DNA from: Devosia insulae DS-56
Lineage (GTDB): Bacteria; Pseudomonadota; Alphaproteobacteria; Rhizobiales; Devosiaceae
Assembly (NCBI RefSeq): GCF_000970465.2
Contig: NZ_LAJE02000407.1
Span: forward strand, 1-37,380
Length of the DNA: 37,380 nucleotides
Direction of reading: 5' to 3'
Numbering within the stretch: the stretch's first letter is position 1; each line of letters starts with the position of its first letter. Both the position numbers and the translations under genes were made by a program. The notes under the pieces are model-generated. The model was not told the origin of the DNA. It worked only from the letters and a program-made list of their open reading frames with translations, and made no database searches. Of this stretch, positions 1-7,673 are shown in pieces.

Positions 1-51
1 GGGGTGGGGGTGCTCTTTCCGCACCGACCTCACGTGCGCTTGGCGCCGCTG

Positions 52-1032
52 CTAAATCCGTCCCCGAATCTCCGGCCGCACCTTGTCCTGGTACCAGCCC
101 GCCAGTTCCTCGGCCAAAGCCGGTTCCACCGGCTCGCGCTTCGTCGCATCGACGTTGGCGCGCAACTGGTCGGGCCGTGTCACCCCGGCGATGATCGTCG
201 ACACCGCCGGCTGGTCGAGGATCCAGCGCAGCGCGAACTGGCTGAGCGGGATGCCCGAGGGGATCATTTGCTTGAGCTGCTCGGCAAAGCCGACACCCTT
301 GTCGAACGGCAGGCCCGAGAAGGTCTCGCCGACATTGAACTTCTCGCCATTGGCATTGAAGTTGCGATGGTCGGTGGAAGCGAACTTCGTCTCCTTGTTC
401 CACTTGCCCGAGAGCAGGCCCGAGGCCAGCGGCAGCCGGACGATGATGCCGACATTGCGCTTCTCGGCCGTCGGGAACACCTCGGTGATGTAGTCCTGCC
501 GGAACAGGTTGAAGATGATCTGCAGCGTCGCGCAGCCATCCGACTGCATCGCCAGCAGCGCTTCCTCGACATTCTCGACGCTGGCGCCCCAGTGCCGCAT
601 CATCCCGGCATCGCGCAGGTCATCCATGATGGTGAAGACCTCGCCGTCGCGCAGCACATCGGTGGGGATGGTGTGGAGCTGCGCCAGGTCGAGCGTCTCG
701 ACGCCGAGCCGCTTCAGCGAGCCCGCGAGGCTCTCCTTGATGTTCTTCTTGCTGTAGCCGGTCTTGTTGGGGAAGATTTCGCCGTTGCGCCCGAGCTTGG
801 TGGCGACGAACACGTCCTTTTTGTCCTTGAACTCCCCGATCCGCCGCTCGGACTGGCCGCCACCATAGACGTCGGCGGTATCCCAGAAATTCACTTCGAC
901 ACTGCGGGCGGTCTTCAGGATTTCAGCTGCCGTCTCGTCGTTGAGCGAACCGAAGCTCTCGCCCAACTGCCAGGTGCCAAGCCCGATCTCCGAAACTTCG
1001 TAACCGGTCTTGCCGAGTTTGCGCCTATCCAT
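52..1032 (-). CDS. Aldo/keto reductase
   Basis: A 326-residue cytosolic NADPH-dependent aldo/keto reductase of the short bacterial type that reduces aldehydes or ketones; the substrate cannot be told from sequence. The N-terminus MDRRKLGKTGYEVSEIGLG is typical of the family. The catalytic set is visible: Asp and Tyr in WDTADVYGGG, Lys in VATKLG and His in AQLHTIP. The (beta/alpha)8 barrel runs to the end, with a late TIIAGVTRPDQL cofactor-binding segment. I chose the ATG at 1032 because GGGAG lies 8 bases before it; a GTG nine bases upstream sits directly against that site. It follows the ABC exporter gene by 25 bases and is probably the last gene of the prfC-led operon. The family assignment is secure; the physiological role is not known. 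Confidence 0.9.
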   Translation of the reverse strand: MDRRKLGKTGYEVSEIGLGTWQLGESFGSLNDETAAEILKTARSVEVNFWDTADVYGGGQSERRIGEFKDKKDVFVATKLGRNGEIFPNKTGYSKKNIKESLAGSLKRLGVETLDLAQLHTIPTDVLRDGEVFTIMDDLRDAGMMRHWGASVENVEEALLAMQSDGCATLQIIFNLFRQDYITEVFPTAEKRNVGIIVRLPLASGLLSGKWNKETKFASTDHRNFNANGEKFNVGETFSGLPFDKGVGFAEQLKQMIPSGIPLSQFALRWILDQPAVSTIIAGVTRPDQLRANVDATKREPVEPALAEELAGWYQDKVRPEIRGRI

Positions 1033-1057
1033 GAAATCCACTCCCTGTTCACGTGCC

Positions 1058-2758
1058 TCAGATAGCCGGGCCAGCTACGCCCTGCAAAGCGCTTTCGGCT
1101 CTCGGCTTCCTCGCTTTTAGGCGAATGACGGTGTCGGTCTCCGCTATCACCGCCTTACGATGGGTGATGGCGATGATGGTGGTGTGGGCGCTGAGCGTGC
1201 GCAGCTCCGCCATGATCGCCGCCTCGGTCGCCTCGTCGAGGGCGGAGCTGGCCTCGTCGAGGAACAGGAATTCCGGGCTGTCATAGAGCGCCCGGGCGAT
1301 GGCGATGCGCTGCCGCTCGCCACCCGAAAGCTTCAGCCCGCGCTCGCCGACAGTGGTTTCGAAGCCTTCCGGCAGGCCGGTGATGAACTTGTGGATCGAG
1401 GCCAGCCGGGTGGCGCGCTCGAGCCTTGCGGCATCGGGCTCGCGGCCGAGCACGATGTTGGCGCTCAGCGTGTCATTGAGCAGCATCACCTCCTGCGGCA
1501 CCACGCCGATCGCCGCATACCAGCTGGCGCGGCCGACGGTGCTGAGATCCGTGCCGTCGACCGTGATCGTGCCCTGCTCCGGCTCCAGCGCTTTGAGCGC
1601 CAGCTTGAACAGCGTCGATTTGCCGGCCCCGGTAGGGCCGGTGATGAAGGTCAGCCGCCCGCGTTCGGCGACGAAGCTCACATCCTCGACCACCGGCGTC
1701 TCGCCATAGCGATGGCCAACCTGCGCGAACTCCAGCCGCCCCGGCCCGACCGCCAGGCGCCCGGTAGCGTCCTGGTCCTCCGGTTCGGCCCACATGCGGG
1801 CGAAGGGCAGGAAGCCGGAATAGGCCCGCACGATATCGTCGATGGCCGAGCCGATCATTTCGAACGGCTGGTTCAGCTGGATCATCAGGGTGTTGATCAG
1901 GACGATGTCGCCGACGCTGAGCTGCCCCGCCTCGTAACGCGGAATGAGCAGCAGGAAGGTCACCGCCAGTTGCACCGCCAGCGCCGCGCCGAAGCCGAAG
2001 GCATAGCTCAGGTGGCGAACCGTCCACTGCCGCCAGGCGCCACGGACTTCGCCGGCCTTCTTCGCGAAATTGTCGCCAATCCACTTGTCGCCGTTGAAAT
2101 AGCGCAGCGTTTCCATGGCGTTGATGGCATTGCCGACAAACGCGGCATTCTCCTGGTCGGCCTCGATGGCCTTATCGAGGAACGGCCGCGTCCAGCGATT
2201 GGCGAAGTAGGTGAAGGTGATGAACGCCGCGCCATAGACGAGGACGATGGCGACGATCTCGAGGTTGATCACCGCCCCCAGGACGCCGACGCCGAGCACG
2301 ATGCCGAGCAGCGCCGGCAGGAACACGATGATCCCCAGTTGCACGAAGATGAACAGCGAACGCTCGCCCTCGGAGCGCGCCTTCTGGATCTCCACCGGGT
2401 TGTGCTCGATGAAGAACGATACCCGCTTGTTGAGGATGCGCTCGAAGAAGCTGGTGCCGACGATGAAGTTGAGCCCCTGCGCCACACCCCAGGCCATGTA
2501 CTGCGTCGCCTGCGACACCGCGCTCGAAGCACCGCGCAGGATCGCGTAGACGACGAACGCCATGACGATGCCTGCGGGCACCAGGCTGGAGTTCAGCGAG
2601 TCGATCAGCCGGGAAAACAGGTACGGCGTCGCCACCTGGCCGAGCGCCGCCAGCAGCACCATCAGCGCAATACCGCCCAGCGCCAACCGGGATTCCCGCC
2701 AGAACCGGCCGTAGATGGCGCGCACCGGCGCCGCCACCAATGCCCACTCGCCCGTCAT
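1058..2758 (-). CDS. ABC exporter, fused membrane and ATPase domains
   Basis: A 566-residue half-transporter that would act as a homodimer in the inner membrane. Residues 1-310 carry the transmembrane domain with about six hydrophobic segments; residues about 340-560 carry the ATPase. Walker A (GPTGAGKST, near residue 372), the signature LSGGERQRIAIARAL (near 475), Walker B (FLFLDEASS, near 497) and the switch His (ITHR) are all present, so it should hydrolyse ATP. The arrangement is that of type IV (ABCB-like) exporters; the cargo is unknown. The open frame extends 50 codons upstream, but that part overlaps the preceding gene and is Arg-rich and non-conserved in character. The ATG at 2758 has GGGGAGAGG just upstream. 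It lies 85 bases after the phosphoesterase gene and 25 bases before the aldo/keto reductase. Confidence 0.88.
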   Translation of the reverse strand: MTGEWALVAAPVRAIYGRFWRESRLALGGIALMVLLAALGQVATPYLFSRLIDSLNSSLVPAGIVMAFVVYAILRGASSAVSQATQYMAWGVAQGLNFIVGTSFFERILNKRVSFFIEHNPVEIQKARSEGERSLFIFVQLGIIVFLPALLGIVLGVGVLGAVINLEIVAIVLVYGAAFITFTYFANRWTRPFLDKAIEADQENAAFVGNAINAMETLRYFNGDKWIGDNFAKKAGEVRGAWRQWTVRHLSYAFGFGAALAVQLAVTFLLLIPRYEAGQLSVGDIVLINTLMIQLNQPFEMIGSAIDDIVRAYSGFLPFARMWAEPEDQDATGRLAVGPGRLEFAQVGHRYGETPVVEDVSFVAERGRLTFITGPTGAGKSTLFKLALKALEPEQGTITVDGTDLSTVGRASWYAAIGVVPQEVMLLNDTLSANIVLGREPDAARLERATRLASIHKFITGLPEGFETTVGERGLKLSGGERQRIAIARALYDSPEFLFLDEASSALDEATEAAIMAELRTLSAHTTIIAITHRKAVIAETDTVIRLKARKPRAESALQGVAGPAI

Positions 2759-2843
2759 CAGCCTCTCCCCGCTCGCCCGGCGGAGATAGGCACCAAGGGT
2801 GACAATCGCAAGGCAGTGGAAGGGTTTGGCCGGTGGCGTGGGA

Positions 2844-3569
2844 TCAGTGCGACGTGAGCGCGACGAAGCGCGTCGCCAGCCGCCCTCGATCGATGGTGTG
2901 GACCGCAAAGCCCGGCGGCGCGGCCCCGTCGGCGGCGAGCCGCTCCGGCTCGTTGATGCGCAAGGTCGAGACGATGCCGGGGGCGCCGATCAGCGGCACG
3001 CCGGCGAACGGCGTCACATGCGGCGTGTGGACATGCCCGGTGAGTACGCCGATCACTGCCGGCGACGAGGCGATCAGCCCGGCCAGCACATCAGGGTTCG
3101 AGAGCCTGGTTGCGTCGATGATCGGGTGCCCAATATCGATCGGCGGGTGATGACAGGCCAGCAACACCTTGCCCGGCGCCGCGTCGATCGTCTGACGCGC
3201 GAACGACAGGGTGGCTTCATCGAGCAGCCCCTCGTCCCGACCGTCGAGCGCCGTATCGAGGCCGATAATGCGCAGACCCTCGATATCGATCTGGCTGTTG
3301 CGCGGCCCCACATTCACTTCGAACGCCGCCTTCAGGCAGTGGTTGCCGGTGGTGACGATGGTCGGCGGCAGCCCGGCGATCTCGGCCATGACGGCCTGGT
3401 ACTCGGACGCGAGCCCGCCATCGGCGATATCGCCGGTAACCACCACTGCATCGAGCCGCGGCAGCTCACGAACGGCGGCAATGACCTGGCGCAGCCGCGA
3501 AAGCGTAATCGGGCGCGCATCGAGATGCGAGTCGCTCAGGTGGGCAATGACGATTGGGTGTGCGCTCAT
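2844..3569 (-). CDS. Calcineurin-like metallophosphoesterase
   Basis: A 241-residue cytosolic dinuclear-metal phosphoesterase, closest in look to the class III cyclic-nucleotide or glycerophosphodiester phosphodiesterases (CpdA/GpdQ group). The metal-binding motifs occur in order: LSDSH near the N-terminus, VTGDIAD, TTGNH, LACHHPPID and TGHVHTPH. The GNH box is followed by Cys where most relatives have Asp or Glu, a small departure that does not remove a metal ligand. The start is uncertain: an ATG at 3569 gives MSAHPIVIAHLSDSHL, and a GTG at 3575 would add two residues. No clear ribosome site precedes either, and the gene begins 9 bases after the prfC stop, so translational coupling to prfC is likely. 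The substrate is not identified. Confidence 0.85.
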   Translation of the reverse strand: MSAHPIVIAHLSDSHLDARPITLSRLRQVIAAVRELPRLDAVVVTGDIADGGLASEYQAVMAEIAGLPPTIVTTGNHCLKAAFEVNVGPRNSQIDIEGLRIIGLDTALDGRDEGLLDEATLSFARQTIDAAPGKVLLACHHPPIDIGHPIIDATRLSNPDVLAGLIASSPAVIGVLTGHVHTPHVTPFAGVPLIGAPGIVSTLRINEPERLAADGAAPPGFAVHTIDRGRLATRFVALTSH

Positions 3570-3578
3570 GCGCACAAG

Positions 3579-5174
3579 CTAGTGCCGTTCCTTCGTGGTA
3601 AGGAACTGGACCTTCGGGTAGTCCCGCTCGGCGCGGCCGAGCCACCAGGTGGATTGCGCCAGGTAGACCGGGTCCCCATACTTGTCCTCGGCCATTTCCA
3701 GCTTGTTGGTGGAGATGAAGCGGGCGAGCTCCGCCTTGTCCTCGGAGACGATCCAGCGCGCCAACTCGAAATTGATCGACTCGAAGCTGATCGGCACGTT
3801 GTATTCGGAGTTGATGCGGCTCTGCAGCACTTCGAGCTGCAGCTGCCCCACCACGCCGACGATGTAGTCGGCGCCTACCATGCGGCGGAAGATCTGCGCC
3901 ACGCCCTCTTCAGCCAGGTCGCTCAGCGCCTTGGCCAGCTGCTTGGCCTTCATCGGATCGGTGAGGCGAACGCGGCGGATGATTTCCGGCGCGAAGTTCG
4001 GGATCCCCGTCACCTTGATGCTGGCGCCCTCGGTGAGGGTGTCGCCGACGCTCAGCGCGCCGTGGTTCGGGATGCCGACGATATCGCCGGCCACGGCTTC
4101 CTCGGCCAGCTCGCGATCGTGGCCGAAAAAGAACATCGGGTTCGATACCGCCATGTCCTTGCCGGTGCGGACGTTCTTCAGCCGCATGCCGCGCTTGAAC
4201 GTGCCGGAGCTCAACCGCACGAAGGCGATGCGGTCACGGTGGTTGGCGTCCATGTTGGCCTGCACCTTGAACACGAAGCCCGAAACCTTCGGGTCATTCG
4301 GCTCGATCGGCTTGGGCTCGGCCGGCTGCGGCCGCGGCTCCGGCGCCCAGGCGCCGAGCGCTGCCAGCATTTCCGGTACCGAGACCGACTTCAGCGCCGA
4401 GCCGAAGATCACCGGTGTCAGGTGGCCGGCGAGGTAAATCTCATGGTCGAAGGCGGGGAAGCCGGCGCGCGCCAATTCGAGATTCTCGAGGCTCGCCATG
4501 ATCACCGGATCCATGGCGAACTCATTGTCGCGCGCCAGGTCCTCGACATTGGTGAAGGTCTTCCAGACCTCGCCATTCGGCCGCTTCACCACGCCTGCCG
4601 TGATGTCGACGATGCCCTTGAAATCGACCCCGCCGCCGAGCGGCCAGACCACCGGCGAGACGTCGAGCGCCAGGGTGGAGGCGATCTCGTCGAGAATTTC
4701 GACCGGGTCCTTGCCTTCACGATCGACCTTGTTGGCGAAGGTGATGATCGGGATGTCGCGCAGACGGCAGACCTCGAACAGCTTCAGCGTTTGCGCCTCG
4801 ATGCCCTTGGCGACGTCGATCACCATGATGGCGGCATCGACCGCGGTGAGCGTGCGGTAGGTATCCTCGGAGAAGTCGGAGTGGCCGGGCGTATCGAGCA
4901 GGTTGAAGGTCAGCCCCAGGTGCTCGAAGGTCATCACCGACGAGGTGATCGAGATGCCGCGCTGCCGCTCGATCTCCATCCAGTCCGAGCGGGTGGCGCG
5001 CTGGTTGGCGCGATGCCGCACCTGCCCCGCCTGCTGGATGGCGCCCGACGAGGCCAGGAGCTTCTCGGTGAGCGTGGTCTTGCCGGCGTCCGGGTGCGAG
5101 ATGATCGCAAACGTCCGGCGCGACTGGTAGGGCAGCAGTTTTTCGGCAGGCGCCGTGGCGGTCAGGGCGTTCAT
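3579..5174 (-). CDS. prfC: Peptide chain release factor 3
   Basis: A 531-residue GTPase that removes RF1 and RF2 from the ribosome after peptide release. The length equals that of typical bacterial RF3 proteins. G1 (SHPDAGKTTL, residues about 27-36), switch regions with DWMEIERQRGISI, G3 (DTPGHSDFSEDTYR) and G4 (NKVD) are all present, followed by the RF3-type domain II and C-terminal domain ending with the segment ARWIVSEDKAELARFISTN. It is the promoter-proximal gene of the minus-strand group running into the phosphoesterase, ABC exporter and aldo/keto reductase genes. Only a weak ribosome site precedes the ATG. Distinguished from EF-G by the missing EF-G domains and the RF3-specific segments. 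Confidence 0.96.
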   Translation of the reverse strand: MNALTATAPAEKLLPYQSRRTFAIISHPDAGKTTLTEKLLASSGAIQQAGQVRHRANQRATRSDWMEIERQRGISITSSVMTFEHLGLTFNLLDTPGHSDFSEDTYRTLTAVDAAIMVIDVAKGIEAQTLKLFEVCRLRDIPIITFANKVDREGKDPVEILDEIASTLALDVSPVVWPLGGGVDFKGIVDITAGVVKRPNGEVWKTFTNVEDLARDNEFAMDPVIMASLENLELARAGFPAFDHEIYLAGHLTPVIFGSALKSVSVPEMLAALGAWAPEPRPQPAEPKPIEPNDPKVSGFVFKVQANMDANHRDRIAFVRLSSGTFKRGMRLKNVRTGKDMAVSNPMFFFGHDRELAEEAVAGDIVGIPNHGALSVGDTLTEGASIKVTGIPNFAPEIIRRVRLTDPMKAKQLAKALSDLAEEGVAQIFRRMVGADYIVGVVGQLQLEVLQSRINSEYNVPISFESINFELARWIVSEDKAELARFISTNKLEMAEDKYGDPVYLAQSTWWLGRAERDYPKVQFLTTKERH

Positions 5175-5226
5175 TGGAGGCTCGAAGGTGCGGAAGGCCG
5201 CTACATAGTCGTGTTGCGCCGCGAAT

Positions 5227-5260
5227 GCAAAAAGAGAACGGCCGCCCCGAAGGACGGCCG
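5227..5260 (-). terminator. Intrinsic terminator of the first porin gene
   Basis: Read on the minus strand, a nine-pair GC-rich stem (CGGCCGTCC with GGGCGGCCG, one G-U pair) closes a TTCG tetraloop and is followed by TTCTCTTTTT. It begins 27 bases after the stop of the porin gene at 5287 and separates it from prfC. Confidence 0.85.
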
Positions 5261-5286
5261 CTCGAAATTCTGCCGAATGGCGAGGC

Positions 5287-5901
5287 TTAGAACTTGAAGT
5301 TCAGGCCAACGGTCACGGCGTGCGAGGTCAGGCTGAAGTCGTTGACGAAGCCATAGTCGACCGCACCGTAGTCCGAATAGCGGTACAGCAGGTCGACCGA
5401 GATGTTGTCCGCAACGGCGAACTCGACACCAGCGCCGACGGTCCAGCCGACATGGGTCTCGCTGACGCCGTCGATCTCGCCGCCGGCAACCGCCAGACCG
5501 GCGGTGAGGTACGGCAGGAACGCGCCACCGTCGAAGCCGAGACGGCCACGGAGCGAACCAGTCCAGTCGGCGGAGAACACCTCATCGTCGCTCTCAGCAT
5601 TGGTCCAGGCGATGTCACCCACCACGCCGAGCACGATGCCATCGGCGACGGTGAAGTTGGCGCCGAGATTCACACCGGCGAGCCAGCCGCTGATGTCGAA
5701 CTCATCGTTGTCGTTCTCTTCGGTGAAGGTGCCACCGAGGCCGCCGACGAACGCACCGACATAGAGGCCGTCCCAGTTGCCGCCGGCAACTTCGACAACG
5801 CCCGCTGCGGGTTCGTCAATGATCAGGTCAGCCGCCTGGGCGCCCGACACGAGAGCAAGACCGGCAACGCCGGAAAGCAGAGCAATTACAAAGCGATTCA
5901 T
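5287..5901 (-). CDS. Outer-membrane beta-barrel porin, RopB/Omp25 type (paralogue 1)
   Basis: A 204-residue exported barrel protein. MNRFVIALLSGVAGLALVSGAQA is a signal peptide with cleavage expected after AQA. Family blocks follow in order: GGNWDGLYVGAF (first strand), GVNLGANF, LRGRLGFDGGAFLPYL, HVGWTVGAGVEFAVADN, LLYRYSDYG, and a C-terminal LNFKF whose final Phe is the usual barrel-assembly signal. The same blocks occur in Brucella Omp25 and rhizobial RopB, abundant lipid-anchoring surface proteins that stabilise the envelope. It is the shortest of the five paralogues, with short loops rich in Asp and Glu. AGGAG lies 7 bases before the ATG, and an intrinsic terminator follows closely, so it is probably transcribed alone. 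Confidence 0.9.
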   Translation of the reverse strand: MNRFVIALLSGVAGLALVSGAQAADLIIDEPAAGVVEVAGGNWDGLYVGAFVGGLGGTFTEENDNDEFDISGWLAGVNLGANFTVADGIVLGVVGDIAWTNAESDDEVFSADWTGSLRGRLGFDGGAFLPYLTAGLAVAGGEIDGVSETHVGWTVGAGVEFAVADNISVDLLYRYSDYGAVDYGFVNDFSLTSHAVTVGLNFKF

Positions 5902-6040
5902 CTGAGTCTCCTAATAGTCCGGACGCGGATAACTCCAAATCTCGATCAAGGCGATAGGAATTAGGAGTTCGTCCCGACGGAAGACGCGCGGGTGTCACCT
6001 TGTCGCCACACATGCGGCATCGGAACCTATTGGCAGATAA

Positions 6041-6070
6041 CGAAGAAAGGGCCGCGCGAGGCGGCCCTTT
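6041..6070 (-). terminator. Intrinsic terminator of porin paralogue 2
   Basis: On the minus strand a perfect ten-pair stem AAAGGGCCGC with GCGGCCCTTT closes a five-base loop and runs into CTTCG. It starts 25 bases after the stop at 6096. Its sequence, including flanking bases, closely resembles the hairpin at 7220-7251. Confidence 0.8.
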
Positions 6071-6095
6071 CCGAACGATATGGCAGCGGTTCGGC

Positions 6096-6767
6096 TTAGA
6101 ACTTGAAGTTCACACCGGCAGTGACGGCGTGGGTGCTCAGGTCGATCGTCGCATCGTTGACCGGCAGGTCGTACTCGGCGGTGCCGTAGTCGCTGTAACG
6201 ATACTGCAGGTCGAGCGAGATCTGGTCGGCGACCGCGACTTCGACGCCAGCGCCGGCGGTCCAGCCGAAATGCACCTGCGTGCTGTCCACGCCGTTGTCG
6301 CTGGCAGTCGCGCCGGCAAAGGCGAGACCGGCCGTCAGGTACGGCATGAACGCGCCGCCGTCGAAGCCGGCCTTGCCGCGGAACGAGCCGGTCCAGTTGA
6401 CGTCGTAATCGACACCGTTGCCCGACTCATAGCCGCTGATGCCGGCCCAGGCGATGTCGCCGGCAGCGCCGAGGATGAAGCCCTGCGCCACGGTGAAATT
6501 GGCGCCGAGCGTCGCACCGACCGTCCAACCCGACAGATCGAGTTCGTCGTCGACGAGGAAGAGCGCGTCGGCGGCGTCCTGAGCAGCGGTGCCGAAGCCG
6601 TAGCCGACGAAGCCGCCGATATAGGCGCCATCCCAGCCACCGCCACCACCCATGTCGACAAAGCCCGGCATCGACGGCTGCTGCACCAGCAGGTCAGCGG
6701 CCGAGGCAGCCGAAGCCATGGACAGCACGGCTACGCCCGCCAGCAGAGAGAGAGAAAAACGGTTCAT
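6096..6767 (-). CDS. Outer-membrane beta-barrel porin, RopB/Omp25 type (paralogue 2)
   Basis: A 223-residue precursor. The signal peptide is MNRFSLSLLAGVAVLSMASAASA, then ADLLVQQPSMPGFVDMGGGGG, a Gly-rich stretch longer than in the sister proteins. Barrel blocks include WDGAYIGGFVGYGFG, WTGSFRGKAGFDGGAFMPYL, FGWTAGAGVEVAVADQ, LQYRYSDYG and the C-terminal NFKF. The frame is open 22 codons further upstream, but the ATG at 6767 starts a clean signal peptide and has GGAGG seven bases before it. The GFG and Lys-for-Arg changes make it the most divergent within the conserved core, suggesting an older duplicate. It is flanked by its own terminator and by a 560-base leader region holding a repeat element. 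Confidence 0.9.
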   Translation of the reverse strand: MNRFSLSLLAGVAVLSMASAASAADLLVQQPSMPGFVDMGGGGGWDGAYIGGFVGYGFGTAAQDAADALFLVDDELDLSGWTVGATLGANFTVAQGFILGAAGDIAWAGISGYESGNGVDYDVNWTGSFRGKAGFDGGAFMPYLTAGLAFAGATASDNGVDSTQVHFGWTAGAGVEVAVADQISLDLQYRYSDYGTAEYDLPVNDATIDLSTHAVTAGVNFKF

Positions 6768-6950
6768 GATGTGCCTCCAAGGTACACGAAGGGAACGGAT
6801 TACGTGCCCGCATGAATCGAATCCAAGTTGCAAACAATTCCTTTACGCCGCGGTAACCGTCAGGACTTGGTTAACGAATGGTTTGGACTCGCGCGTACCA
6901 CTGTGAGTTCGGAAACCAACCCGGCCGATGGGCTAGCTCACCGCAGCTTC

Positions 6951-7110
6951 ACCAAACTCGGTGTCATCCCCGCGAAAGGCGGGGAACTCCGTTTGCGATC
7001 GTGCCGCAGGCCAAGAAAACAGAGGTTCCCGCTTTCGCGGGAATGACCCGGTGAGTGGGGCACGACCCTAACTTAGCGCACATGAGCTTTCGCTGGGATG
7101 ACACCGGTGG
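6951..7110. repeat. Composite REP-type palindromic element, copy 1
   Basis: Two inverted modules, GTCATCCCCGCG and CGCGGGAATGAC, each containing a small hairpin of the CCCGCGAAAGCGGG type, are separated by a spacer with ACTCCGTTTGCGATCG and AAACAGAGGTTC. A third module, AGCTTTCGCTGGGATGAC, closes the element. The same order of modules recurs, inverted, at 27143-27310, and shorter versions lie at 14984-15150 and 33914-34045. It fills most of the non-coding gap upstream of porin paralogue 2. No reading frame is supported here. Confidence 0.8.
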
Positions 7111-7219
7111 GGTGGGGATGTTTGCGGTAGCTTCCGCGCTGGCGCCGCTGCGGCGATATCCAATGCTATCGCCGGCCGGCTCGAGGTCCGCTGCGTTCTC
7201 GCGAGGACAACTGCACCCC

Positions 7220-7251
7220 AAAAAGAAAGGGCCGCCCGGAGGCGACCCTTT
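7220..7251 (-). terminator. Intrinsic terminator of a small minus-strand transcript
   Basis: On the minus strand AAAGGGTCGCC pairs with GGCGGCCCTTT (11 pairs, one G-U) around TCCG and is followed by CTTTTT. No long gene precedes it; the only candidate upstream is the mini-ORF at 7332-7403. Confidence 0.85.
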
Positions 7252-7331
7252 CCGATTTCGTGGCTTTCGAAGCAGTCTTTTGCCCACTGAAGGGACGACC
7301 AGCGGTCGCCCCGAGGGCGTGGTGCCTTCGA

Positions 7332-7403
7332 TTAGGCCAGAGGCTGCTCCGAGCTAACGGAGACTCCAGGACCCTTCGAAACCGACGATTTCTGATGAGA
7401 CAC
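7332..7403 (-). CDS. Putative 23-residue protein behind a near-complete Shine-Dalgarno sequence
   Basis: I do not recognise this product. A GTG at 7403 opens a 23-codon frame starting VSHQKSSVSKGPG and ending SEQPLA, rich in Ser and without Cys or Trp. Eight bases before it ends AGGAGG within AAAGGAGGTGGTCC, which can pair at 14 positions (one G-U) with the usual 16S tail GGAUCACCUCCUUU. An in-frame ATG at 7433 would give 33 residues but place that site inside the coding region. Downstream on the same strand come a stable stem-loop (7292-7312) and an intrinsic terminator (7220-7251), so a transcript of roughly 200-270 bases is plausible. It could encode a small protein, or be a structured regulatory RNA whose purine-rich segment mimics a ribosome site. 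Translation is unproven. Confidence 0.4.
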   Translation of the reverse strand: MSHQKSSVSKGPGVSVSSEQPLA

Positions 7404-7561
7404 TTGGACCACCTCCTTTTGCTGGTTGAACATGACAGCGAAGGTGGGACCGATTTGCCGATCTGACAAGGGCAAATGCGCAACAGCTGTGAATGAACGG
7501 TGACAAGGCCCCTGCCCCGGCCCTGCGCGATCTGCCTGCGGAGCCGGTTGCCGGCGCTGGA

Positions 7562-7596
7562 AGCGGACGTTCACACCGGCCCGGCGTATGGGGCTG
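7562..7596 (-). pseudogene. Possible remnant of a porin 3-prime end
   Basis: Read on the minus strand, this patch encodes RAGVNVRF, matching the C-termini of the neighbouring porins (TAGVNFKF, SAGVNFRF), and shares GCCGGTGTGAAC with the end of paralogue 2. The match is short and no stop follows the final Phe directly. It could be the last trace of a sixth porin copy deleted between paralogues 2 and 3, or chance. Confidence 0.25.
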
Positions 7597-7614
7597 CACG
7601 AGATCCCAAGCACT

Positions 7615-7644
7615 GACCCCGCCACGGCGGAGCCGGGCGGGGTC
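7615..7644 (-). terminator. Hairpin after porin paralogue 3
   Basis: A perfect nine-pair stem GACCCCGCC with GGCGGGGTC lies 29 bases after the stop at 7674. Unlike the hairpins of paralogues 4 and 5, with which it shares its core, no T-run follows it on the minus strand, so read-through toward the mini-ORF at 7403 is possible. Confidence 0.55.
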
Positions 7645-7673
7645 GAATGGCAGGCAGCCGAAGCTGGCGGCGA

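Noticed and set aside
1160-2857. A 565-codon plus-strand frame opposite the ABC exporter
   Set aside because: Shadow frame of a gene with intact Walker A, signature and Walker B motifs.
2799-5297. An 832-codon plus-strand frame opposite the phosphoesterase and prfC
   Set aside because: Antisense shadow of two clear genes; no motifs and Arg/Asp-rich composition.
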